Positions 10,388-21,144 of a stretch of DNA of 64,000 bases are shown here, in pieces. Made by a program: the position numbers and the translations under genes. Location of the stretch: the NCBI RefSeq assembly GCF_025602895.1, contig NW_026516232.1:248001-312000 (forward strand), in the 5' to 3' direction. The notes below the pieces were generated by a model. The model did no database searches. It saw only the letters and a list, made by a program, of their open reading frames with translations, and had not been told where the DNA came from. Within the stretch, counting starts at the first letter, position 1; each line of letters begins with the position of its first letter. Source of the stretch: Polychytrium aggregatum. Lineage: Eukaryota; Chytridiomycota; Chytridiomycetes; Polychytriales.

Positions 10388-13300
10388 ATGTCGCTTCTGG
10401 AGGACCTGGACGCCTTCGCGTCCGCCAGCCAGCCCAACTATCCTCAGATGGATCATCTGCAGCTCAAGACCCACTCGCGGCAGTTCTGGCACTTCTTCTT
10501 CGACGCCGCCTTCAAGGTCTTTGAGTCCTCCTCGGACCTGTCTCTGGTCGACCCGGCGGCGCTCTACAACCCGTTCTCGGTTGGCTCTCTCATTGGCCTG
10601 TCGTCCTACACCAACTCGATCTTTGTCCAGTGGGACGGCTTCCGAGCAAGCTTCTACGGCTTCCTCGGCTTCTGGATCGCCTCCATCCTCACCCAGCGCA
10701 CCTGGTCCTCGCTCTTCCTCACCACCGTGCTTCTTGGCCTGACCATGGTCTTTTTCAAAGCCAATCTCAAGCACCTACGCATCAAGTTCAAGAAGGAGCT
10801 GAACACCATCTCCAAGCTCGCTGAGAAGGTGAGCCGGCCTTTCCTCTGCTTGTTGGCTTCAGCCCTGTCACAGCCCGCATTTGGCGTTGGCCGCTTGCTT
10901 CCGCATTGATCCGTGCAGTCCGTCGGCACTCCCGACAGCCTCGGCGGCACTTCCGACTTCTCCGGCCTCGAGCCACAGCCTTTTCTCGCATCTCTTGTCA
11001 GACGAATGTCCAGATGCTTCCACAATGCTGGAGCGACAGCTCGCTAATGCCCCAACCGTCCTTGCTTGGTAAACCAATAGACCCGCCCCGAAGCCGAGTC
11101 CGCCGGCTGGATCAATTCGTTTCTCGAGTGTTTCTGGCATCAGTACGAGAACGACCTTTCTGCTATGATCCAAAAGACCGTCAACGACATTGTTGTTCCC
11201 TTCAAAACCAAGGAGCTGGTATGCCGCTCCCTCCCATCTCCAGCGCACTCTGGCCAGCCCGTCGCTCATATCGTCCGTCTTGGCCATCGAGCTAACATTT
11301 GATTTGGCTGCAGGACGAACTTGCCCTTTCAAAGTTCACTTTGGGCTCCTCGCCTATCAGGGTCAACTACATCAAGCTCCACAGCAGCCCCAAGCCAGAT
11401 GTCATGGTATGTGCTTGGCGGGACCCTCATCGCTCCGGCGCTCGTCATTCCTCATCTTGTATCTCATCCCTCATCTTGCATTCGCCTTTCTCGACTGCAG
11501 ATCATGGACATGGCCGTCGAAATGCCCACCTATGATATGGAAACCGAGCCTCTAATGGCCGGCACCATCAAGAAGCCCTCGCACATCACCCTGACTGCTC
11601 GCTTGGCAAGCGGCCTGCTTGAGACCGTGCAGATCCCGCCGTATATCAAGAATCTACTCGTTCGATCCAAGATCTGGAGTCGTCTCGAGTGGCTCCTCCG
11701 CCAGGACATCAATGTCCACGTAAAAGACATCAAGTTTTCTGGTGTGGTGAGTCTCCTGCGACGTTTCTGCATCGATCTTACACCAGTCCTGCGACGGTCC
11801 TGCGTCGGTCCTGCGTCGGTCCTGCAACAGGCACGGGTGCTTCATTGTTGCCGACCGCGATGCAGTTCTCTTCCTGCCGCTGCTTAAGCTTCCTGCCCTC
11901 GGTCAAGCCGCTGTATATTCTAACCATGTATACTCTCTCTTTGCTTGTCTCTGTCCACTGCGCTGCCATTCTCTGCGCTGCTGTGCTTCCACCTACTGCC
12001 CCTCATGTCAATGGATTATCGTCTCAACGTGCTCCGTATAGATGAGAATCGAAATCACATTCTACTCTGTCTTCCCTCATTTGAAATTGATCAACGCTAG
12101 CTTCTATCATCCTCCCTCTCTGGACTTTTCTATCAATCCCATTACCGAGTCCTTCGACCTGATGGACATCCCGGTGCTCCGATCCCAGATCCTCGCTATC
12201 GTCGAAGATAACCTCAAGGCCATCTTGGTTGCCCCCAACAAGTACCCCGTCGATCTCTCTGTTGCCACCATCGGTGAGTGACAGCCTCGTTGCCCTGGCA
12301 AAGCCAGTGTCTGCATGTCAAACTCTGGCCAGCCCTTGCGCATTCATTCATCCAGCCAGCCAGCCAGCCAGCCAGTCAGTCACACTCCGCATCGCACCTT
12401 TTGTACCAATGCTGTTTGTGTTTCCTTTCGCACATGCATATACAGAAACCGCTCCGGTTGGTGTTCTCAAGGTTGAGATCCGTCGCGCTCGCGGTCTGCG
12501 AAACTCTGAGGCCCTGAAGAAGAGCGACCCATACGCGAGCGTCTACCTGGGCGGCAACAAGCAAGTCGCCCAGACCGTCTCTGTCAAGGACAGGTACGTT
12601 TGTAATGAGCACCGTCTCCATCGTGTGTTGCGTATGTGATGAGTCGCCGACTGACCGATGTCTGCCCTTGATCCGGCTCCATCCTGTAGCCTGGAACCCA
12701 AATGGAACGAGGTCCACTATGTCGTCATCGACCGCGAGACCCTCACCAACATCGCGAACGGCTCCGACCAAATCGTTTTCAAGGTCAAGGACGCAGACAC
12801 AACTGTTGGCAAGGACGCTGTTATGGGTGTCTCCGATCCTCTGTCGCTCTCCCAATGGATCCGTCTTCTGGACGTCAACTCCGATCCTGTCGCTGCGGAC
12901 GAATCCGCCCCCGGTACGGATGGCGCCGAGAACGGCACGGACGCCTCAGAAAGCTCGGCTCCCGCTGTCGATGAAGAGCTCGAAAAGCTCCGCTCTCAGT
13001 GGGGCGATCCCAGCGAGCCCAACTTTGTGTGGAAGCAGCTTCACCGCGTCAACAAGAAAGAGACAGCACCCACCCGCGAACGAGGAGGCAACAGCGAGAT
13101 CCAACTTGGCCTCAGCTACTTCAAGGCCCTGCCGAACGAGGCCACGATCGACCCCGATGCCCTGCTCGGCTCGACAAAGTCCGGCATCTTGCAAGTGCAC
13201 GTGCACAAGCTCGACGGCTTCCACGAGCTCAAAAACTCGTACAGCGTCGCCATCAAGACCGACAAGGGTCGCTCGTTGTTCCAGACAAAGTTTGTCCACG

Positions 13301-16300
13301 GAACTCACCCCGTCATCGAAGAGTCGTACACCATGTATGTGCCGGACCACACCAAGCTGCACAACCGTATCGAGGTCTACTCCAAGAACGGCCGCAAACC
13401 CATTGCCTACCTTCCGCTGGACGAGGACCTCCTTCGCTCGGGCTTGAACAAGACGCACGAGTTTTACGCTCTGTCTGGCTCGGAGGCCGGTAACGTTGCC
13501 CTGACTCTGCGCTTCTTCGCCGTCCCTGTGCGCGAGAGTGCCCTGCAAAAGTCCAGAGTGCCCATTGCTGCACTCTCTTTCGACATCAAGAAGGCCAACG
13601 ATCTCAAGTCGGTTGATGGACCGTTCCAAAAGTCCGATCCGTACGTGATTGTCGAGATGGCCAACGTCGAGATTGGCCGGACCACCGTCAGAGAAAAGAC
13701 GCTCAACCCCATCTGGAACGAGTCCTTCAAGACCGTTGTCTTCCATCCGTCTGCCAAGCTCACCATGGTGATTTGTGACTGGAACAAGAGCGGTGTCGTC
13801 AAGCCTCTCGGTCGCATCGACTTGCCGCTGACCAAGCTTTTTGAAATCGAGACAGAGTCGGGCGCAACTGGAACAAGGGCCGAAGACCCGTACTACACCC
13901 GCGCGCTGGCAGATGGCCTGACCATTGCCAAGAACGACCAGAACGGCGTTACTGTGTAAGCCAGTTGTGCGGGTCTCGGCCGAAGCGATTCTCCGTGTCT
14001 GTGCCGCTTGACTGTGTGGCGTCATGGTGCTTTAAGCCAGACTGGTCTGTGTCGGCCCTGATTGACCACCACTGACTTTCTCCTCCCGCCCAACAGCACG
14101 GCGCCTATTTACCTGACCGGAAAGAAAAAGTCGGAGCTTCAGGGCACCATCGAGTTCGATGCCAAGCTTCAGAACATCCTTGGCGATTGCACGATCGGCT
14201 ACAGCAGCATTGTCGTGGTGCCCCGTGCCATCCAGAGCCAGGGCAGCAACGAATCCCTCAAAGAGCCAGCCGCCGCCGCCGCGGCTGTTGCCGGTGGCGC
14301 TGCCGATAAGAGCCAGTCGCTGCGCCTATCGCCATCCGATGCAAACATCACCTTGGGCCACCAGTCGCTTGACAGAGGCAGCAAGATCTCGACCGAGTCC
14401 TTGAACCCGGGACAGCTGGCAACCATAAAGTCTCAACAGAGCATACTGAGTTCACAGGGCGGCACGCTGCTCACAGAGGGCATGCGTGATGACATTCTGA
14501 ACAGCTTCCGTAAGTGATGTGGTGTTAAGCGCCAATGCGATTCCATCGCCGTGTGGGGGGCCGTGTTCCGCGAGGGGCAGGTACACTAATCGCCACCGGG
14601 TTCTGCTCTCGCCTCGTCTCAATTGATGCTCCAGCCTCGGGTGTTCTCCACATCCAGGTCAACGAGTCGCCCGATGTTTCCCAGGAAAACACCTATGTCC
14701 GCGTCAGCCGGAACCAGGATGTCATTTTAACCACCTCCACGCAGTCCGACGCTCCTGCGATCTGGGACGAGGAGAGCTACTGGGTTACTTCGGATATCCA
14801 TTCTGCCTCCATCAAGTTCCAGCTGTTCCAGCAGCGGGGTGAGGATGCCGACCCGTCCAGCGACCCGCTCGTCGGTGCCTGGGAAGGCCCGGTCAGCAGC
14901 TTCATCGGCATCGGCCAGCATGTCATTCAGCTCGAGCGATCCATTACCCTTGGAGCTGGTAGTCCCGGCGAAGCTGTCCTGAAGGATCACAGAAGCCTCT
15001 CGGTCACCTTGCGATACTCGCCGTTGCAGCTGTCGTCAAACGGCAGCTCGACCCAGCCCGCAGCCCCGATTGCCGCCTGCACCATCCTCATTGAGAGCGC
15101 GCGCGATTTGAAGAAGGTGGATGGCCTCTTTGGCAAGTCGGATCCCTATGCCAAGGTCATGATCGAACACCGCGAAATGGGCACAACCACGGTCCGCGAA
15201 AAGACTCTCGATCCCGTCTGGAACGAGAGCTTCAATGGTATCCTGATGAACCAGCAGGAGCGTCTGATGCTTGTACTCAAGGACTGGAACAAGGATGGCA
15301 AGGAAAAGCCCCTCGGTCGCGTCGATATCCCTTTCCGCGAGATGTTCCGGATCCAGGACAGCGTGGAGACAAGCACGGACGAGTACGTCAACCGTGCTGT
15401 CCGCGACGGCTTCAAGATATTCCGCATCGACCAGTTCAAGGCGCATGTGATTGCGCCCGTCTACCTTCAAAACGGACAGAAGTTTGAGCACGAGGGCGTG
15501 ATCGAATTCAAGATCTTCCTGCACCCGATCAAAGAGGAGCCCTTGATTGGATATAGCCAGTCTATTCTGTCGCTGGTCGAGGCCCCCACCGTCGCCAGCG
15601 TCCTGAGCAGCCATCCGTCCGGAGTGCTGAATGTGCATTTCTACCAGGGCATCAACGTCACCGCCACCGGCACCTACATCGAGGTCATCCACAACGGCAA
15701 GTTTGTTAGCCGTACCACCCACCACAGCGAGCGTGATCCGCTCTGGGACGAGCAAATCAACGTCCTTGCGACCAACATGCTGGACGACCGAGTCGAGTTT
15801 GTGCTCAAGGCCAAGAAGGAAGGCTCGTCGACCGACCCTGTCATCGGCAAGTGGAACGGGGACATCAAGACCATCATCGGCAAGCTCCAAGTGATTGATT
15901 TTTCGTCCCAGCCCCGCTCGAGCGTCCGCATCTTGATTTCATATGCCCCGGCTTTCCTCGAGGGCGTGAACAGCAACATGACATGGCAAAACATCATCGC
16001 CGCCTCGGAGCGCCGTTCGAACGACATGGCGGCCGAGTCTCTGTCTAGCCACAGTCGCTATTCTTCGGCTCCCGCCCGCCTCCCTGGCGCCGCAAGACCC
16101 TCCATCTCTGGAATCAGCAGCATCCGCGAGGAGGACGTTGCGTCTTTGGCTTCGGAGTATACACAGCCCCCTGCCGAACCTGTGAAACCGGTCGCTGCCG
16201 CCGAATCGATCAAGTCCGCTACCGAATCGATCAAGCCGGTCGCTGTCGAACCTGCCGCCGTGCCCGCCAAGCTGGTTGCCACTGCAGCCCAGCCCGCGGC

Positions 16301-17009
16301 CGATGAAGCTCGTGAGGTTGAGCGCGAGCCTCCGGTGTCTCAGATGCCCATCGCCGAAACTCCTGCGCCGTCCTCTCAAGAGGTCCCCAAGCTGCCCGAG
16401 CCGTTGGTGCTTCCTGTCCAGCCTCCCAGCGTCCCGGAGCGCAGCGATTCCTCTGCCCCGAATCTCTCCCAGTCGATGCCAGACATAGCCGTGAGCACCA
16501 GTCAGGGCAGCAAACTTATCCATCAGTCCATCCCAGTCTCTAACACCGGTGTCTCGCCTCCCCCCACTGACTCCGATGAGATTGGCTCGATTGTGTCCGG
16601 AGTCACTTCCATCACCCTGTCGCGCAACGTGACCGCCCCGACCAGCGCCCTCCAGGACAACCCCCAGAACGTCCCCGCCCCGATGCGCTCTGTCAGTCGC
16701 GAGAGCATGGCTTCGAACAACGACTACCACGGCAGTCGACGGTCGAGCGAAGCCTCCCATACGAGCGAGCACAGAGACAAGGAGAAGGGCGCCTTCCGAT
16801 TCGGAAAGTTCAAGAAACTCATGCACAGCTCGTCCAAGGAAGACCGACTTGGCTCGCACGATGGCGGATCGAGCGGCTCCAGCTCACCTCCCCAGGATTC
16901 GCACGAGGATCTGCACAGCGAGGCCGGTGACAAGAAGAAAAAGTTCACCGTCAAGAATCTCTTCAAGCCTCGGCCCAAGTCGAGCTCTGGCGACCTCGAC
17001 GCCTCGTGA
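10388..17009 (+). CDS. tricalbin/extended-synaptotagmin-like SMP-C2 lipid-transfer protein
   Basis: Probable ER-plasma membrane contact-site tether that moves lipids. Exons: 10388-10828, probably 10919-10996, then 11081-11218, 11314-11406, 11501-11746, 12042-12273, 12446-12593, 12690-13955, 14097-14509 and 14635-17009. All junctions keep frame, giving 1783 residues, or 1809 with the 78-base optional exon whose GTCAGA donor is unusual. A hydrophobic hairpin at about residues 88-123 precedes the SMP domain (AESAGWINSFLECFW to FDLMDIPVL). Six C2-like modules follow; three keep KSDPY and NPIWNES/DPVWNES-type motifs. A Ser/Pro-rich tail with repeated ESIKSATESIKP and a basic end (KKKFTVKNLFKPRPK) could bind membrane. 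Yeast tricalbins have 3-5 C2 domains, so this is a long variant. Confidence 0.9.
11785..11826. repeat. TCCTGCGTCGG tandem repeat in intron
   Basis: Three to four adjacent copies of a unit of about 12 bases, inside the tricalbin intron that follows the exon ending at 11746. Confidence 0.75.
12352..12380. repeat. CCAG tetranucleotide repeat in intron
   Basis: About seven CCAG/CAGT units in the tricalbin intron between 12273 and 12446. Confidence 0.85.
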
Positions 17010-17737
17010 GTGCGTCGATGCGAAGCGGTCGCATCCAGACCCACCAACTTTATCCTCCCGTGGAGCTGGTTGTTCCGATGTGCCTTGGCCCATTGATTTC
17101 TTTTGGCAGTTTTTGACTGCGCTGTAGGTTTTGACTTTTGGTTACTTGTTGGTCCCCACTTGCGTCTCGGCCGGCACACCCTCACCACAATGCACCCATC
17201 CCACCCCATCCCATCTCTCATCTCGCTCCACTCCTCTCCGCCATTTCCACTTGCTATTTGCGCTCCAATATCTCAATTCACCCATCCATATGCAGTTTTG
17301 CACATACACCCCACATCACTCGCCCCTGCCGTGCCATTTCTTTCCTTTTTCCATGTTTCTGTGTAGCCAGCACTGCCCGTGAACTTGTGTTTGGTGTTCA
17401 GGAAGTGTCGTGTATTTGCTTCGTCTCATCTTGTTGCCCTTTTCGCTCTCTACCAACAAAGATATTTATTACATCACACAATGTAACAGGAGACGCTGTG
17501 CCGCTGGGGCTAGCAGCGAGAGGGGACATTATGGATTCATGACGGAGGTCCGCTCCCGTCTTTCATTGCGCCATCTCGCAGCGATGCGGTAAGCTGGTGA
17601 TGCAGCGCAAGCCGGACGCGCAGAGGTCCTCCCCGCCATTTCTCCGACAGAAATCCCAGGTATACTTGAGCACCACTTCCCTCTTCCCTTTCAATATCCC
17701 GTCGCAAAAGCAGTCCGCAAGCCGGCGCAGCAGAGGC
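17010..17737. other. convergent intergenic region, tricalbin / RAD60
   Basis: Between two 3' ends. The first 450 bases are pyrimidine-rich on the plus strand and lower in GC than surrounding coding DNA, consistent with a long 3' untranslated region. No gene is supported. Confidence 0.5.
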
Positions 17738-20700
17738 TCACGATTGCTTGAGCTTTGCTTGGATTTGGTCGCCGTCCTCCATATCTAGGTCCTGGGCACT
17801 TTGCTCGTCGTCGATTAGGTCGCCGTCAAAGTACAGCCGGACATTGTCCTCGGACCCTTGGACTTTCTCGGCACACTTTTTCTTGATCTGGGCGAGGGGC
17901 GTTGTCTGTGCTCGTCCCATTACGGAGCAGGTGGCCGATGCATCCGAACGCAGTCGAGTTCGTCGTGACATGGCCGTTCGCGACCGTTAGTACAAACATG
18001 AGTCCAAAAGCATCCACCTCACCCTTCATCCAGCATTCGTCTGGCACTCATCCACCGTTCATCCAATAGCAGTCAACAGCAGCCTCCTGCATTTGTGCCT
18101 TCGTCTCTGTCTCCGTTCCGCTGCCACTCTTACCGTTTTGATTTTCAACTTGAATTCCTCCAGCTTGGTGATCCCGCCAACTGCGAGTTGGAAAACCACC
18201 TTGATGGTGATTCGCTGCTCCGAGTCGGCCTGGCTCGCAAAGGTCGCTTGGATAACGTCCTCGTCTTCCATGGCGAGAGTCAAGGCGTTGTCGCCTTCGG
18301 ACACGCCCTCGCCATCAAAGGTAAGCACGATAAGCTCCTCGTCGACACCGGTCTTTTCGGCGCATCGCTTTTTCAGCGTGATCAATGGTGTTGTCTGCAA
18401 AACGCACAATGCACGAATGAGATTTTCATACAGCTCGGTTTGCATATAGCACGGTTCGCATCATGCAGCTGTCGAAGAAACATCCAGGAAGCCGGTGCAA
18501 CGACTCCGGTTCCCACTTGATGCCGACCAAACCGAAGGAGCACGCCGTCTGCACAAACCTTCCTGATCTTGACTTTGAGCTCCTCAATCTTGTCGCTGTC
18601 CTCGCCTTTGCGGATCAGCACCTTCAGAATAATACGTTCCTCCTCGGCGGCATCCTCTTGCAGATCGAAGCCATCGCGGGCGTCCGTTTCTTTGTCTTGC
18701 TCCGCAATTGCCGCCGCTGCTTCGTTGAGCTGCTCGGTCAGGGTGCGTTGAGAAGCTTCTCGCTCGGTTTGTTTGAAGGTCATGATGGCATGGTGATCTG
18801 CCAGCCTCCATCCCTCTGGAGCATTCACGTTTTGCGTGAGTCGCTGCGAGATCTGCCTCGATTTGGGTATGCTCGATACCCCTGTGCCTCAGATGTACTG
18901 CAGCGGCTTACCGACACGGACGACGCCATCCCTTTGGATGCTCTTGACGGTGCTGTGCATCGACAGCTTGATGCCCTTGGACTCGAGGTGAATACTCTCT
19001 CCCTGGGATAGCGGAATCCTCTTGGGCAGCTCAAGCTCGCGAAAACGGGACCACCGCCCATCCTGTCGCAGGATTGGGTAAAAAGCGGTTAGGGACATAT
19101 CGCTGCGGGGGGGGGCGTCCACTGGGGCGAAACCAGAGATCATGTGCTGCTGCCAGCCAGAAGCTCTGAGAATCATGCACTTGCCTTGGTTAGATCTTTG
19201 AATACCAAAACAGTGCTTGAGATTGTTCCACCTTGATGACTGAACCACGTCAGGTGAACATCGAGTTGCTCGATCTCGGGCTCGTCGAGCAGTGTTTCAG
19301 GGAGCGAAAATGACATATTGGACGGCGAGAGTGGTGCAAATGGAGCGTCGGCTTCGCTCAGAGTTGGAGAGCCCATCGAAAGCAACCGAAAGTCGGCCGG
19401 CCCGGTCGGCTCGGGCGATACGAATGGCCTAGAGCATTGGTGGTTGAGGCCATCCCAAAACGAGGGCGATTAGATCCGTGCGTACGGACGCTAACTACCG
19501 CCGGTGCCGTCAATTGACGATAGTGCTGCCACAGAAGCAAACTAACCGAGGCCGAGGAAGGGCCCGCGGGATGTCGTCGTCGTCCGAGTCGTCGATCACC
19601 ACAGCTTCGGCAACCGGCACGGCCTGGGAGCTGAACGAGATGGATCAGACCATTCCAAGTCAGTTACGGCCTACAAATACGCTCTTCCAGACCCGCCGGG
19701 CACATCCATAGCCGAGCTGACACTTGCAGCTTGGCTTGGCTTTGCTGGCCCGATTTCCACCGATAGAGGCTCCTGCAGCTCCAGCATCCATAAACCCTCC
19801 AACCTTGTCGGCGTCGCCTTGATACTAAAGTCCGAGTCCTCGTCACTCGACAGATCTGATGCTTGGGCTCTGAAGACTTTTCGAGGCGGCGATAGGTCAT
19901 ACTGATTGATCGAATGGGGAGCCAGGTCAATCCAGCAGCAGGCAAGACGGCGGGTATGGAAATGGCCAAAGATGCAGGCCGCCTTTGGCATCGGCCGGGA
20001 TACTCACATTTTTTTGTGGCCGTCCCCGCTTCTTTCCCGAGCGCACAGACTCGACAGACGACGAGTCGATCGAGAGCGAGATAATGCTTGGCTGGGCTGT
20101 TCGCAGATTCCATGCAAGCGGTCGGCTTTAAGTGTGCTGCCTGTGCTGCCTATCCCGAGCACGGCCCTCCCCAAGCACCCGCTCAGGCAGCTGGATCGAT
20201 GGAGATTGATACTCACACGGAATCGTCTGGCTGCTCGATGGCTTCTGGAATAGGATATCGTCGTCCGAGTCTGCCGTCAGAAACGAATCGGCTCCGCTAA
20301 AGGCCCGAGGCAGCGCTATGGTTCGGCCGGGTACCCGGTTCGGGCGGTGCTGTTTCTTCAGACTCTGGACCAATTCGTCGTCGTCAATGTCGCTCACAGC
20401 CTGCTCCGACGTCGACTCTTGTCCCTGACCCGGTCCTTTTGATGCAGTCTTTCCATATCGGATCCGTTGAGCCGATCCGGTTGACGATTGCGATGTGCTG
20501 ATCGAACCTGGAGCCGGAGCTAGAACTGAGACCGGAGCTGGAGCTGAGACCGGAGCTGGAGCCGGAGCTGAGGCCGGAGACAGTGCTAGGACCAGAGCTT
20601 GCGCTATCGATGGAATCGGGGCTGGAGCTGGGGTCGAGGGCCGGACGTCTTGTGTTGACTTGGTCGGATTGGATCCGTGACTGGGATCTGCGTCCTGCTC

Positions 20701-20781
20701 GCTGTCGCTGTCGTCGATGACAAAGACGGTGGGAGCAGCCTGCTGGCTCCTCGAAGCCGTGCTTGCTTTTGGTCGACCCAT
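17738..20781 (-). CDS. RAD60: Rad60/Esc2/NIP45-type protein with two SUMO-like domains
   Basis: Genome-stability factor that mimics SUMO and cooperates with the SMC5/6 and SUMO pathways in related species. Nine exons close in frame to 661 residues: 20781-20217, 20096-20008, 19901-19728, 19623-19547, 19428-19185, 19062-18912, 18815-18559, 18394-18134 and 17905-17738. The C-terminus holds two SLDs, about residues 490-565 and 575-660. Their cores are near-parallel: TTPLITLKKRCAEK with LTFDGEG, and TTPLAQIKKKCAEK with LYFDGDL. Upstream are three acidic SUMO-interacting-motif candidates: VFVIDDSD (18-25), IISLSID (193-199) and VVIDDSDDDD (284-293). A Pro/Ala repeat lies near residues 60-95. Two introns appear to use GC donors. 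Exons 3-5 are poorly conserved and rest on phase and splice signals. Confidence 0.9.
19063..19184 (-). other. GC-AG intron in RAD60
   Basis: The donor is AAG|GCAAGT after FKDLTK and the acceptor is GACAG before DGRWSRF. Both sides are phase 0. Confidence 0.65.
19624..19727 (-). other. probable GC-AG intron in RAD60
   Basis: The donor GCT|GCAAGT joins in phase 0 to the acceptor TCCCAG before AVPVAEAVVIDD. The exon-side bases are weaker than in the other GC-AG cases, and a GT donor at 19685 is in the wrong phase. Confidence 0.5.
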
Positions 20782-21144
20782 ATATGCGCAATGCTGTGGA
20801 TGGATGCGATCCGGGTCGGTCCTGAGAAGGGAGCGCGGCTGTGAACTCGGCCCTGGCGAGAAAGCCGATGCAAGTCTGACCAGATCCTGCTCCAGAATCA
20901 GCGCCCTCGCGCCATTGGCCGCTCTTCCTCCCAGGCCCTGCCAAACCTGGCCGCCGCAGCTGCATGCCCTCACACCCAATATACTGGCGAGCCCAGCACA
21001 CTTCTGTCCGTGAGCGCCGTTGCAGCCACAGACGAATGGACAAATTATAACGAGGGTGCATTGGACGGATATCGAGACGATGAATATATGCTCAGGACCA
21101 GAAACAGCAGACGCTAGTCCCCAACCGGGCCGAGTGTATCATCT
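20782..21144. other. intergenic region, RAD60 upstream / TEL2 downstream
   Basis: Separates the RAD60 start from the TEL2 stop, both on the minus strand. It should contain the RAD60 promoter. Nothing else is supported. Confidence 0.5.

Noticed and set aside
12946-15890. Long antisense open frames under the tricalbin-like gene.
   Set aside because: Repeated DLV/VEL-rich composition produced by reading C2 coding sequence backwards; no start or splice logic.
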